From Lachnospiraceae bacterium (GTDB lineage: Bacteria > Bacillota > Clostridia > Lachnospirales > Lachnospiraceae), in assembly GCA_900759225.1 (NCBI GenBank), contig CAAEUM010000326.1, positions 1 to 9,545 on the forward strand: a stretch of 9,545 nt of DNA, read 5' to 3'. The notes under the pieces are model-generated. The model saw nothing but the letters and a program-made list of their open reading frames with translations, made no database searches and was not told the origin of the DNA. The translations under genes and the position numbers were made by a program. Below are positions 1 through 7,465 of the stretch, piece after piece. Positions within the stretch are counted from its first letter, which is position 1; every line of letters starts with the position of its first letter.

Positions 1-875
1 ACAGCCAGATCAAGGATATCCCCCTCTTTGGAAATCCCCTTTCCAAACATAATATCAAACTCTGCCTCTTTAAATGGAGGGGCGATCTTGTTCTTAACAA
101 CCTTTACCCTTACCCTGGTTCCTACAACATCATTCCCCTGCTTTAAGGTTTCAATCTTGCGCACATCCATACGGACAGAGGCATAGAATTTCAGAGCGCG
201 TCCTCCTGTTGTTGTCTCCGGGCTTCCAAACATAACGCCCACCTTCTCACGCAGCTGATTGATAAAGATTACAATACAGTTAGACTTGCTGATAACAGCG
301 GTCAGCTTACGAAGGGCCTGGGACATCAGCCTTGCCTGAAGTCCTACATGGGAATCTCCCATTTCTCCGTCAATCTCTGCCTTAGGCACAAGAGCTGCCA
401 CAGAATCCACGATTACAATATCAACAGCACCGGAGCGCACCATCGTCTCCGTAATTTCAAGTCCCTGCTCACCGTTGTCCGGCTGTGAAATATAGAGATT
501 ATCAATATCAACACCGATATTCTTTGCATAAACCGGGTCAAGGGCATGCTCCGCATCAATAAAGCCGGCAATACCGCCTCTTCTCTGCACCTCAGCCACC
601 ATATGAAGGGCTACCGTTGTCTTACCAGAAGACTCAGGGCCATAAATCTCTACAATTCTCCCCTTTGGCACGCCTCCCAGCCCCAGCGCAATATCAAGGC
701 TGATAGAACCTGTAGGAATTGTCTCAATGTTCATATTCGCAGTAGAATCGCCCAGCTTCATAATAGAGCCCTTGCCATAAGCCTTTTCAATCTGGGTTAA
801 AGCTGCATCCAGTGCTTTCAGCTTCTCTTCTTTATTCATATTCTGATTAACAGGCGTTTTTTCTTCTTTTCCCAT
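1..875 (-). CDS. recA: RecA recombinase, 3' end outside window
   Basis: Homologous recombination ATPase that forms filaments on single-stranded DNA, drives strand exchange and triggers LexA self-cleavage. Translating the minus strand from 875 gives 291 uninterrupted codons. Visible motifs are Walker A GPESSGKT (residues 79-86), Walker B ending VIVDS (about 154-158), loop L1 around [10 protein letters not shown] (167-176) and the L2 region [10 protein letters not shown] (216-225). The family is usually 340-380 residues, so roughly the last 50-90 (rest of the C-terminal domain and acidic tail) are beyond base 1. Two adjacent ATGs exist (878 and 875); GGAGG at about 881-885 is only 2 bases from the first but 5 from the second, so 875 is preferred. 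Expression should be SOS-controlled through the box at 889-902. Identity is near certain. Confidence 0.98.
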   Translation of the reverse strand, partial: MGKEEKTPVNQNMNKEEKLKALDAALTQIEKAYGKGSIMKLGDSTANMNIETIPTGSISLDIALGLGGVPKGRIVEIYGPESSGKTTVALHMVAEVQRRGGIAGFIDAEHALDPVYAKNIGVDIDNLYISQPDNGEQGLEITETMVRSGAVDIVIVDSVAALVPKAEIDGEMGDSHVGLQARLMSQALRKLTAVISKSNCIVIFINQLREKVGVMFGSPETTTGGRALKFYASVRMDVRKIETLKQGNDVVGTRVRVKVVKNKIAPPFKEAEFDIMFGKGISKEGDILDLA

Positions 876-888
876 CATAACCTCCAGT

Positions 889-902
889 CGAACAAATGTT
901 CT
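889..902 (-). promoter_or_regulatory. LexA (SOS) box of recA
   Basis: The plus-strand bases CGAACAAATGTTCT match 13 of 14 positions of the Gram-positive SOS box CGAACRNRYGTTYC, with a perfect GAAC-N4-GTTC core at 890-901. It lies just downstream of the expected recA transcription start and directly before the ribosome binding site, where bound LexA would block early transcription. LexA itself is not in the window. Confidence 0.9.
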
Positions 903-913
903 TAAGTATTATC

Positions 914-942
914 ATCATAGTACACTTCCCTTGAAATGTCAA
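914..942 (-). promoter_or_regulatory. recA sigma-A promoter
   Basis: On the minus strand a consensus -35 TTGACA (942-937), a 17-base spacer and a -10 TATGAT (919-914) are followed by an expected start near 905-907. The -35 is 6/6 and the -10 is 5/6. The LexA box begins about 3-5 bases after the predicted start, giving the usual arrangement of a strong promoter held down by LexA. Confidence 0.88.
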
Positions 943-1205
943 CCTTTTTTTACTCTGGCGCCACTGAATCCACCCCCTGTTTTTATCCGGTTTTCCGTCT
1001 GAAACTGCTTTTCATTGTCTGACATGGATTTTGCTGAAACTGCGTGAAACGTAAGAATGTAAGATCTGTAGATTCATCATACCACCGGAAGAGGGCCATG
1101 TAAACAGTAAGTTGCATTTCCAACCTCATTTTGCGTAACAATCCAGCCACGAGAAGGGGCATCTTCCTGTCCGGATGCACTGAAGGAATGACCCAATCTA
1201 TCTAT
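943..1205. other. Gap between acyltransferase and recA promoter
   Basis: This 263-base stretch shows no convincing gene. A 65-codon GTG-initiated frame (1180-983, minus) has no ribosome binding site, no recognisable domain and no low-complexity or membrane pattern, so I do not call it. I see no clear hairpin with a U-run ending the upstream acyltransferase transcript. A short (ATCT)4 tetranucleotide repeat sits at 1196-1211, overlapping the acyltransferase stop codon. Confidence 0.5.
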
Positions 1206-2255
1206 CTATCTGCCCCCTGCCAGTATCCCATAAGCCCTGGGACATATCTTCATCAATATTTTTCTGATCCCAGCACTTGCTGCCACCATAAAAACAGGCA
1301 TAAGCAAAAAAAGCCCCAACGCCACTGCCGGCTTCGGCGGGAGAAAATGCGCACCCATTTTGTTGATCAGACGCACCAGCGCAAAGTGAATGGCGTAGAG
1401 AAAGAAATTATGCCGCATCCACTCTTTTTCCATCCCAAAAGGAAAAAACTTCACTGCAAAAACCGCAGCGCACACTCCCAAAAAGCGCCAAAGCACCGTA
1501 TAAAGAGGAAGCAGGTAAAGGGTCCCCCCCGGCTTCCCCAAAAATATCAGCAGGGCAAAGGAAAGAAGCAGAAGGAACAAGCTTCTAATCCCCTGACGCA
1601 GAGAAACTTTTGCTTCCACAAAACGACCCCATCCGTCTTTATGAAGCGCAGTGAATGCCCCTGCACTGTAGTAAAACAACGCATCCAGATTTAAAAGAGG
1701 CAGCTCCTTATTTTTCCAGAGTCCATAAACGAGGATCAGCATAAAAACCAGACCCGGCCCGTTTTTCCTCAAAAGAGCATACAGCACCGGAGCGAGGGCC
1801 ACCAGGATGATCAGCTGAAAAAGATACCAGAACACCGGATTATATTTATAATAAAATGCCGCCTGGAAAAATTCCTGCACGGAAACAGGAATCGGCCCCT
1901 TACCTGAAATTTCTGACAGCACCGGAAGCCTGGTCGCTGCAATATAGTCAAAATAATACAGGATATTCCACAGAACATAAGGTACAGCCAGGCTTTTAAT
2001 CCTCGACCTCCATTTATCCCTCAGCTTCTTTAAGGTAAACCTTCGGTAAAAAAGATAGGCAGATACTACAAAAAAGCCTGGGACGGCAATCTGTCCCAGG
2101 CTGTTTCCGATCAACTGTTCCAGCCGGTTTACGCAGTCTCTTGCCTGCCCGGCTTCCAAAAACAGCTCCGCATTATATGAATGTACCCATATTACAAGGA
2201 GGCTTAAAAGAAATGTCAGCCAGTATACCCTGCTCCGAAAGCAGCTCTCCGGCAT
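1206..2255 (-). CDS. Membrane acyltransferase, acyltransferase-3 family
   Basis: Polytopic membrane protein (349 aa from 2255) resembling the acyltransferase-3 (OafA/WecH-type) family, which moves acyl groups, often O-acetyl, onto cell-surface sugars or other exported substrates. Numbering from the chosen start, about ten hydrophobic segments can be seen near residues 11-28, 55-69, 89-106, 140-162, 168-180, 190-205, 225-240, 245-271, 282-298 and 310-329. Typical landmarks are VIWVHS in the first helix (putative catalytic His 25), IAVPGFFVVSAYLF in the second, and FFLYAIHF near the C terminus. A longer frame begins at 2288, but the ATG at 2255 has AAGGAGG four bases upstream whereas 2288 has only a weak site, so 2255 is preferred. 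It follows the prs stop by 19-52 bases and is probably co-transcribed with it. The substrate cannot be told from the sequence. Confidence 0.85.
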   Translation of the reverse strand: MPESCFRSRVYWLTFLLSLLVIWVHSYNAELFLEAGQARDCVNRLEQLIGNSLGQIAVPGFFVVSAYLFYRRFTLKKLRDKWRSRIKSLAVPYVLWNILYYFDYIAATRLPVLSEISGKGPIPVSVQEFFQAAFYYKYNPVFWYLFQLIILVALAPVLYALLRKNGPGLVFMLILVYGLWKNKELPLLNLDALFYYSAGAFTALHKDGWGRFVEAKVSLRQGIRSLFLLLLSFALLIFLGKPGGTLYLLPLYTVLWRFLGVCAAVFAVKFFPFGMEKEWMRHNFFLYAIHFALVRLINKMGAHFLPPKPAVALGLFLLMPVFMVAASAGIRKILMKICPRAYGILAGGR

Positions 2256-2307
2256 CCTTCCTCCTTCCGTTGCATCTCCTGCAGTCATAGAAACCCTTTC
2301 CTGGCTG

Positions 2308-3477
2308 TCAGCTACGGTACTGCTCCAGCAGACGGTTAATTCTCTTGGTTGGAGTCAAAAGCTCACTTAATGAAGAATCGTGATTCAGGTTATCAATGAT
2401 CAGAGCAATATATTTGCTCATATCCACGCTGATATAGTATGGCCTCTGTAGCAGGTCCGGTGTCTGATATACCAGGTTTGTAGTGAGGATCCGATCGATC
2501 AGCCCCTGCTCATAATAAGAGTCAAACTTAGCAAGACCGCCGGTAAACAGGCCAAAGGTTGCGCAGATAAATACCTTTCTCGCCTTCCTCCTCTTTAATT
2601 CCTTAGCAACATCCTGCATACTCTCACCGGAGGAAATCATATCATCGATAATGATCACGTCTTTTCCTTCCACACTGGAGCCCAGGAATTCATGGGCTAC
2701 AATAGGATTGCGGCCATTGACGATCTTTGTATAATCGCGGCGTTTATAGAACATACCCATATCAAGACCCAGCATATTGGCAAAATATACAGCCCTTCCT
2801 GTACCGCCCTCATCCGGACTGATGACCATCATGTGATCACTGTCAATCTTTAAATCCGGCTCATTCTTTAAAAGATACTTTAAAAACTGGTAAATTGGCT
2901 GCACCGTCTCAAAGCCCTTTAAGGGGATTGCATTCTGCACTCTGGGGTCATGGGCATCAAAGGTGATAATGTTTTCCACACCCATGTTTACCAGCTCTTT
3001 TAATGCCAGGGCACAGTCCAGCGACTCCCTGCCAGAGCGCTTATGCTGCCTACTCTCATATAAGAACGGCATGATCACGTTGATCCTGCGGGCTTTTCCT
3101 GCTGCAGCGGCAATCACACGCTTTAAATCCTGAAAATGGTCATCCGGCGACATATGGTTTGTCATTCCAAACAGGGAATAAGTCAGGCTGTAATTACATA
3201 CGTCCACCATAATGTACAGATCATCACCGCGTACAGATTCCTCAATGCTTCCCTTTCCCTCCCCGGAACCAAATCTCGGTGTATTGGCATTCAGGATATA
3301 GGTATCTCTCTGATAGCCGGAAAAAGCGATCGTCGATTTATGCTCACTTTCCCGCTCCCTTCTCCACTCTACCAGATACTGATCTACCTTCTGGCCCAGT
3401 TCCCGGCAGCTCTTTAAAGGAATCAGCCCAAGAGGCCCAACCGGTATGGTTTCGATGATTTTTTCCTCATACAACAT
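2308..3477 (-). CDS. prs: Ribose-phosphate pyrophosphokinase, long divergent type
   Basis: Cytosolic enzyme that makes phosphoribosyl pyrophosphate (PRPP) from ribose-5-phosphate and ATP, feeding purine, pyrimidine, NAD, histidine and tryptophan synthesis. At 389 aa it is about 70 longer than the usual 310-320. Family features are an RQHKR segment (143-147, counterpart of the ATP-binding RQDRK), the ITFDAHDPRVQ region (171-181, counterpart of VDLH), VISPDEGGTGRA (218-229) and a PRPP-binding loop VIIIDDMISSGES (274-286) that differs from the usual DDMIDTxGT. The extra length lies mainly in the first ~85 residues and the C-terminal tail. The start has GAGGAGG about 10 bases upstream. It lies 122 bases after the helicase-loader gene, with its own possible promoter. 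It could be the main Prs or a second paralog; a specialised pyrophosphokinase is less likely but not excluded. Confidence 0.9.
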   Translation of the reverse strand: MLYEEKIIETIPVGPLGLIPLKSCRELGQKVDQYLVEWRRERESEHKSTIAFSGYQRDTYILNANTPRFGSGEGKGSIEESVRGDDLYIMVDVCNYSLTYSLFGMTNHMSPDDHFQDLKRVIAAAAGKARRINVIMPFLYESRQHKRSGRESLDCALALKELVNMGVENIITFDAHDPRVQNAIPLKGFETVQPIYQFLKYLLKNEPDLKIDSDHMMVISPDEGGTGRAVYFANMLGLDMGMFYKRRDYTKIVNGRNPIVAHEFLGSSVEGKDVIIIDDMISSGESMQDVAKELKRRKARKVFICATFGLFTGGLAKFDSYYEQGLIDRILTTNLVYQTPDLLQRPYYISVDMSKYIALIIDNLNHDSSLSELLTPTKRINRLLEQYRS

Positions 3478-3511
3478 GATTTCGCATCCTCCTCATTATA
3501 CACTATAATCT

Positions 3512-3540
3512 ATCCTATCGTATCTTCCATGGTTCGTCAA
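3512..3540 (-). promoter_or_regulatory. Possible prs promoter
   Basis: On the minus strand TTGACG (3540-3535, 5/6 of the -35 consensus) is followed after 17 bases by TAGGAT (3517-3512, 4/6 of the -10). A perfect TATAAT at 3500-3495 is too close to the ribosome binding site and has no -35 at a proper distance. Read-through from the dnaD-dnaC transcript is also possible, since I see no clear terminator after dnaC. Confidence 0.45.
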
Positions 3541-3599
3541 GGCGCTTTCCCAGTAAAATTCAGCAAATTGCAGCAGCTTTTCTTTGCGTCTTTCTGCTT

Positions 3600-4583
3600 C
3601 TATTCGCGCTTCATCAGGCGGATATCCCCGCCGTACAGAGGGATAATGGTGTAACCGCTCATAATCCTGGAGGTTACCCGGTCCGTATAGGAATCCCGCA
3701 GCCGCGCCAGGGAAAGGTTTGTGGAAATAATGGTGGAGCGCCCCATGTTCATCCGCTCATTGATGCAGTAAAACAGCTGTGAGGACGTAAAGCTGTTGTT
3801 CAGCTCTGTTCCCAGGTCATCAATGGTCAAAAGATCACAGTCCAGTATATACCGGTACATGTCCTTCATATCCTCCCCAGGTTCATAGTCAAACTTATTC
3901 CTGGAGAACACCTCAAATAAATCACCGGCTGAGAGGTAGATCACCGAATGATACCGATTCATAAGCTCTCTTGCAATACAGTTTGTAAGGAAGGTTTTTC
4001 CAACCCCGGTGCTACCTGTCAAAAGCAGGTTTCCATGGTTTTCATCAAAGTTCTCCACAAAATCGCGGCAGCCCTGAACAACCCGCTTCATATACGCCGC
4101 ATTGGTAACGCCCAGCTGGGGGATGATCTCCTTATCATCATAATAGCGGAAGGTGAGATGTTCAAAATTTTCCTGCTCCAGGACGGTATCCAGATTGGAC
4201 TGGGCATACAGAAGCTTCATCTGTGCCTGCAGGAAGCAATGGCATTTTCGTCCATTTATAAAACCGGTATCCTGACAGTCAGGACACTGATACTTTGGCT
4301 CCAGATAATCCTCCGGATAGCCGGCTGCCCGCATCAGCACTGCCTTCTGTTCCTTTAAATCCCGGATATCCTCCTTCAGCTGCTCCAGCGCCTCCTTATC
4401 CCCCTCCAGAAGCCGCCTCGCACAGGCGACGGAGCGCTCTGCAATTTCTGCCTCCAGCTTCCGTATCACCGGGATCTCTTTGTACAGCCGGCTGCGCCTC
4501 TGCTGCATCCTGTGCTGGCCGTCCATCTGCCTGCGCCCATACTCCCGCATAATTGCATCATATTGGGAATTGCTAAGTGCCAT
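3600..4583 (-). CDS. DnaC/DnaI-type replicative helicase loader (AAA+)
   Basis: ATPase that loads the replicative DNA helicase onto origin DNA. In the 327-aa product, the N-terminal third is helical and charged (helicase-binding in known homologues). A zinc-ribbon-like CPDC-x10-CHC pattern follows (Cys 100, 103, 114, 116). The AAA+ core has Walker A GSTGVGKT (190-197), Walker B LLTIDDLG (251-258), sensor-1 STN (287-289) and a basic DRVTSRI segment (301-307) carrying a likely arginine finger. Length and order match the B. subtilis DnaI / DnaC family. AAGGAG lies 8 bases before the ATG. It begins 65 bases after the dnaD-like gene; the two are almost certainly one operon, giving a helicase-loading pair. 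IstB-type transposition ATPases look similar, but the zinc motif and the DnaD neighbour favour a chromosomal loader. Confidence 0.93.
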   Translation of the reverse strand: MALSNSQYDAIMREYGRRQMDGQHRMQQRRSRLYKEIPVIRKLEAEIAERSVACARRLLEGDKEALEQLKEDIRDLKEQKAVLMRAAGYPEDYLEPKYQCPDCQDTGFINGRKCHCFLQAQMKLLYAQSNLDTVLEQENFEHLTFRYYDDKEIIPQLGVTNAAYMKRVVQGCRDFVENFDENHGNLLLTGSTGVGKTFLTNCIARELMNRYHSVIYLSAGDLFEVFSRNKFDYEPGEDMKDMYRYILDCDLLTIDDLGTELNNSFTSSQLFYCINERMNMGRSTIISTNLSLARLRDSYTDRVTSRIMSGYTIIPLYGGDIRLMKRE

Positions 4584-4648
4584 GTTTTTCTCTCCTTACC
4601 TGCTGCATCTGCCTGCTTTGCATTGTCTTAAATCCGGGCTGCAACCGC

Positions 4649-5692
4649 CTATGACTGCCCCGGGCTGCTTCCAACCCATTCCTTTACCTGCTTTAACACA
4701 AGTGTATCGTAATCTGTATCCCTCTGCTTAAAATTGTGAAACTGATTGGGGGCCCCCTTTCTGCCGGATACCTCCTGCCTTGCCGCCTGCCCCGCAGCTG
4801 CATATGTATGAAGCCTGCGCTCCTTTGCCTGGATCTGTTCCTGGCTGTAAGCAAAGCGCCTTGCGTCCAGAGCTTCAATATCCTCCATACGCTTTACCCC
4901 TGCCTTGCTCCACTCAGCCAGTATCTTGTCTGCATACTGAAAGCTTGGATTGTGGATCGCCGTAATGGTACGGCTGCAGGCCTCCAGCACAATTTCCCTG
5001 GAAAAGCCATATTCCTTAAACCATTTATCCAGGATCTTCTGCTCTGCGGCAGCCGGTTTCCTGTCATTTAACCCAAAAGCCTTCATCACTGCAAAGGAAT
5101 CCTTTGTGTAGGAAGCGCTGTAATCCCTGGCCTGCTGGGCCGTACGGATCCCATGCTCATGCCAGCTTAAGGCCACTGTTTCCAGATACCGCACCGATGT
5201 ATGCCCATTCTGTGCACAATACTCCACCAGATATTCCAAAACCTCGCTTTTCATCCCCAGACTGTCATAAAGATAAGCAAATACCTGACAATCCCTGGCT
5301 GTAAAAGCCCTGTTTAAATATTTCTGTGCAATGTAAATTAACTGTGAAAATTCCTCATCCTCTGCCAGCTTATTGACCTGACCGGCAGAATATTGGGGAC
5401 GTTCTTTGTTTACCTTCTGCTCTGCTGGCTGAACAGCCGGCTGTTCTTCCTCTTCCGTCTCTCCTAAAATTCCTAGTTTTTTCCAATATCCCAGGGCCCT
5501 GCGCACATCCGATTCTGTTCCTCCCATAAAATCAGCGATCTGCTCCAGGGTAATCTTCTCCCCCTGATGGCGCAGCACATAAAGATACACTTTCACATAC
5601 TCACCATTTGCCGACGCCATATAGGTATCAATAAACTCATTGGCTACCATTGTAGCGGGAATGCTCCATCTATCCTTCAATGCTTCCCCCAT
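4649..5692 (-). CDS. DnaD/DnaB-family replication initiation protein
   Basis: Primosome protein of the DnaD/DnaB (DDBH) family, which bridges DnaA-opened origin DNA and the helicase loader. The 347-aa product has an N-terminal winged-helix-like region (about 10-78, with ITLEQIADFMGGTESDVRRAL), an acidic linker (79-110), a first DnaD-like helical domain (about 112-190) and a second (about 200-270) with the family signature FQYADKILAEWSKAGV (251-266). The conserved C-terminal tail has NQFHNFKQRDTDYD (316-329). A frame 30 codons longer starts at 5782. The ATG at 5692 is preferred because AGGAG lies 8 bases upstream, the protein then begins like its relatives, and the likely promoter -10 overlaps the longer version. 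It heads the loader operon and is preceded by the DnaA-box array, suggesting DnaA control. Confidence 0.88.
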   Translation of the reverse strand: MGEALKDRWSIPATMVANEFIDTYMASANGEYVKVYLYVLRHQGEKITLEQIADFMGGTESDVRRALGYWKKLGILGETEEEEQPAVQPAEQKVNKERPQYSAGQVNKLAEDEEFSQLIYIAQKYLNRAFTARDCQVFAYLYDSLGMKSEVLEYLVEYCAQNGHTSVRYLETVALSWHEHGIRTAQQARDYSASYTKDSFAVMKAFGLNDRKPAAAEQKILDKWFKEYGFSREIVLEACSRTITAIHNPSFQYADKILAEWSKAGVKRMEDIEALDARRFAYSQEQIQAKERRLHTYAAAGQAARQEVSGRKGAPNQFHNFKQRDTDYDTLVLKQVKEWVGSSPGQS

Positions 5693-5770
5693 CCTTACCA
5701 CTCCTATTACAGCCCTTTTCCCCAGAGAATACCAAAGGGACAGACAGCTGCCTCCTGTTCTTCTTTCAAC

Positions 5771-5799
5771 ATCATAGCACATCCACCTTTAAAAGAAAA
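5771..5799 (-). promoter_or_regulatory. Likely promoter of the dnaD-dnaC operon
   Basis: On the minus strand an extended -10, TGCTATGAT (5779-5771), has a weak -35-like TTTTCT at 5799-5794 with a 17-base spacer. The expected start near 5764 gives a leader of about 70 bases. The three tandem DnaA boxes at 5825-5851 would lie at about -61 to -87 from that start. A start within the leader could encode 30 more residues, but this promoter would not transcribe it. Confidence 0.55.
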
Positions 5800-5824
5800 T
5801 AGGCTGCTTTTGTGCAGTGTCTAT

Positions 5825-5851
5825 TGTGGATATTGTGGATAATGTGGACAG
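5825..5851 (-). promoter_or_regulatory. Three tandem DnaA boxes upstream of dnaD
   Basis: Read on the minus strand, three 9-mers abut with no spacer: CTGTCCACA (5851-5843, 7/9), TTATCCACA (5842-5834, 9/9 to the DnaA box) and ATATCCACA (5833-5825, 8/9). All share orientation and an exact 9-base pitch. They lie just upstream of the dnaD promoter. A weak 6/9 copy continues the register at 5824-5816. Confidence 0.8.
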
Positions 5852-5988
5852 TTTTTCCCTTATGAGAAGCAGATATCCAGAAAACCTTGATTTTCTCTGG
5901 AAAATCCGGTATTTTCCTACCATTCTTCTTCCACATTTATGTTAATTAAAAATCCACATAGCTTCTTTACATAAAATGTTGAAAACTA
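5852..5988. other. AT-rich spacer between the two DnaA-box groups
   Basis: No reading frame of note. Apart from the DnaA-box inverted repeat, it holds a 7-bp inverted repeat GGAAAAT/ATTTTCC (5899-5917, loop ACCGG read on the minus strand) without a U-run, and a degenerate DnaA-like TCTTCCACA (5927-5935, plus, 7/9). I see no convincing intrinsic terminator for murC, so murC transcription may run into dnaD. Confidence 0.45.
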
Positions 5989-5995
5989 TGTGGAT
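5952..5995. repeat. 10-bp inverted repeat carrying opposed DnaA boxes
   Basis: ATCCACATAG at 5952-5961 is the exact reverse complement of CTATGTGGAT at 5986-5995, with a 24-base AT-rich loop. The right arm contains most of a perfect DnaA box (5989-5997); the left arm contains a 7/9 box, AAATCCACA (5950-5958), in the opposite orientation. It can be read as a hairpin or as a head-to-head protein-binding pair. Confidence 0.7.
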
Positions 5996-6006
5996 AATGT
6001 GGATAA
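5989..6006 (-). promoter_or_regulatory. Two perfect tandem DnaA boxes at murC 3' end
   Basis: TGTGGATAA occurs twice back to back on the plus strand (5989-5997 and 5998-6006), i.e. TTATCCACA twice on the minus strand. Both are 9/9 DnaA boxes. The second ends one base from the murC stop codon. Together with the group at 5825-5851 they form a bipartite cluster about 164 bases apart. A further 8/9 match, TTATCAACA (6061-6069, plus), is inside murC. Confidence 0.85.
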
Positions 6007-6007
6007 G

Positions 6008-7393
6008 TTATTGGCCCAGCAGTTTTTCTCCCACTTTTACTACATCTCCGGCTCCCATAGTTATCAACAAATCACCGTGTATACAATTTTCAAGAATAAA
6101 TGTTTCAATATCATCAAAGGAGGGAATATAGTGGACATTTGTCCCCAGCTTTTCAAGACGCTCTGCGATATCGCGGGAGCTTACCCCAAGGGTATCCGTC
6201 TCTCTGGCTGCATAAATATCCGGAAGTATCACCTCGTCAGCCCCAGAAAGCGCCTGTGCAAATTCATCTAAAAAGGCCTTTGTGCGAGTATAAGTATGAG
6301 GCTGGAATACGCACCAGAGCTTCCTGTGGGGATAATTTTTTGCAGCTGCCAGAGTAGCCCTTATCTCCTGCGGATGATGGGCGTAATCGTCAATAATAGT
6401 AATTCCTGCCAGCTCTCCCTTTTTCTCAAACCTGCGGTTAGTACCCGTAAACTGCTTAAGGCCCGAGCAGATACCGTCAAATCCAACGCCCAGCTCCATA
6501 GCTACTGCAATGGCTCCCAGGGAATTATAAACATTATGCTCACCCGGAACCCCAAGGGTAATCCTTCCTGTCAGCTCTCCCTGGATGATCAGGTCATAGG
6601 AGGGCCTTGCATATTCATCATAGGTAATATTCCCGGCTGTATAGGTACAGGAAGGTTCATGTCCGAAGGTGGCAATGCGGCAGGCAAGCCCCTCTGTTAT
6701 TTCCTCCACCTTCTCTATATCCCCGTTTACAACTAAAAGCCCGCAAGCCGGAAGCTTCTGTGCAAAAAGGCGGAAGGAATGGCGGATGTCCTGAATATCC
6801 TTAAAAAAGTCCAGGTGGTCAGCCTCTACATTTAAGATCACCTCCATGGTAGGTGAAAAGGAAAGAAAGCTGTTGGTATACTCACAGGCCTCTGTCACAA
6901 AAAGCTCCGGCCCGCCTACGCGGATATTGCCTCCTATATCCTTTAAAATGCCGCCTATGGTAACGGTAGGGTCCTCACCAGCTGCCAGAAGGATATCCGT
7001 CAGCATAGAGGTAGTCGTTGTTTTTCCATGGGTTCCTGCCACTGCAATAGACTGGCCGTAATTCCCCATGATCTCGCCCAGAAGCTCTGCCCTTGTAAGA
7101 GCCGGAAGGCCCTTGGCCCGGACAGCCGTCAGCTCCGGATTATCCTCATGGATGGCTGCAGTGTAGACAACTGCCTGAATTCCCGGCTCCCGCTCAATAT
7201 TTTCAGCCCGCTGTCCATAGTAGATGCGGGCCCCCTTTTCTTCCAGATGCGCTGTAAGCTCTGATTCATGTGAATCTGAGCCTGTAATCGTAAAACCGGC
7301 GTCCAGCAGGATCTCTGCCAGGCCGCTCATACTGATGCCTCCAATTCCTATAAAATGTATATGTTCCGGTTTCTTAAAATCAATCTGATACAT
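6008..7393 (-). CDS. murC: UDP-N-acetylmuramate--L-alanine ligase
   Basis: Cytosolic Mur ligase that adds L-alanine to UDP-N-acetylmuramic acid using ATP, the first amino-acid step of peptidoglycan precursor synthesis. From 7393 the product is 461 aa, normal for MurC. Landmarks are the N-terminal UDP-binding loop HFIGIGGISMSG (13-24), the ATP-binding loop GTHGKTTTT (120-128), the conserved EACEY segment (168-172), NVEADHLDFF (188-197), TNRRFE (318-323) and DDYAHHP (335-341), the last two typical of MurC. A longer frame begins at a TTG at 7414, but the ATG at 7393 has an AAGGG site 7-8 bases upstream and gives the usual MurC N terminus. It has its own promoter and structured leader, and its stop codon abuts the DnaA-box array before dnaD. 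Confidence 0.97.
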   Translation of the reverse strand: MYQIDFKKPEHIHFIGIGGISMSGLAEILLDAGFTITGSDSHESELTAHLEEKGARIYYGQRAENIEREPGIQAVVYTAAIHEDNPELTAVRAKGLPALTRAELLGEIMGNYGQSIAVAGTHGKTTTTSMLTDILLAAGEDPTVTIGGILKDIGGNIRVGGPELFVTEACEYTNSFLSFSPTMEVILNVEADHLDFFKDIQDIRHSFRLFAQKLPACGLLVVNGDIEKVEEITEGLACRIATFGHEPSCTYTAGNITYDEYARPSYDLIIQGELTGRITLGVPGEHNVYNSLGAIAVAMELGVGFDGICSGLKQFTGTNRRFEKKGELAGITIIDDYAHHPQEIRATLAAAKNYPHRKLWCVFQPHTYTRTKAFLDEFAQALSGADEVILPDIYAARETDTLGVSSRDIAERLEKLGTNVHYIPSFDDIETFILENCIHGDLLITMGAGDVVKVGEKLLGQ

Positions 7394-7465
7394 GTCATAT
7401 CCCTTCCCGGGCAAAGCCTTCCTTCTATGTCCTTACCCGACTGTAAAATGATAGCAGTTAAACCC

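Noticed and set aside
983..1180. 65-codon minus-strand gene
   Set aside because: No ribosome binding site, GTG start, no recognisable family and no supporting context.
1196..1211. (ATCT)4 repeat as a phase-variation switch for the acyltransferase
   Set aside because: The stop codon lies in the first repeat unit met by the ribosome, so gain or loss of units would not change the protein. Four units is also short.
1131..1694. 187-codon plus-strand gene
   Set aside because: It lies mostly antisense to the acyltransferase, and its low-complexity basic composition (K, Q, H, P) reflects the complementary strand of a membrane protein gene.
3495..3500. TATAAT as the prs -10 box
   Set aside because: It touches the AGGAGG ribosome binding site, so the transcript would start inside or after it, and no -35 is at the right distance.
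3600..4583. IstB-type transposition helper
   Set aside because: No transposase or inverted repeats nearby; the zinc-ribbon motif and DnaD neighbour point to a chromosomal helicase loader.
5816..6010. Chromosomal origin (oriC)
   Set aside because: DnaA boxes are present, but dnaA, dnaN, rpmH and similar origin neighbours are absent, and there is no clear DnaA-trio or long AT-rich unwinding element. A regulatory or titration cluster fits better.
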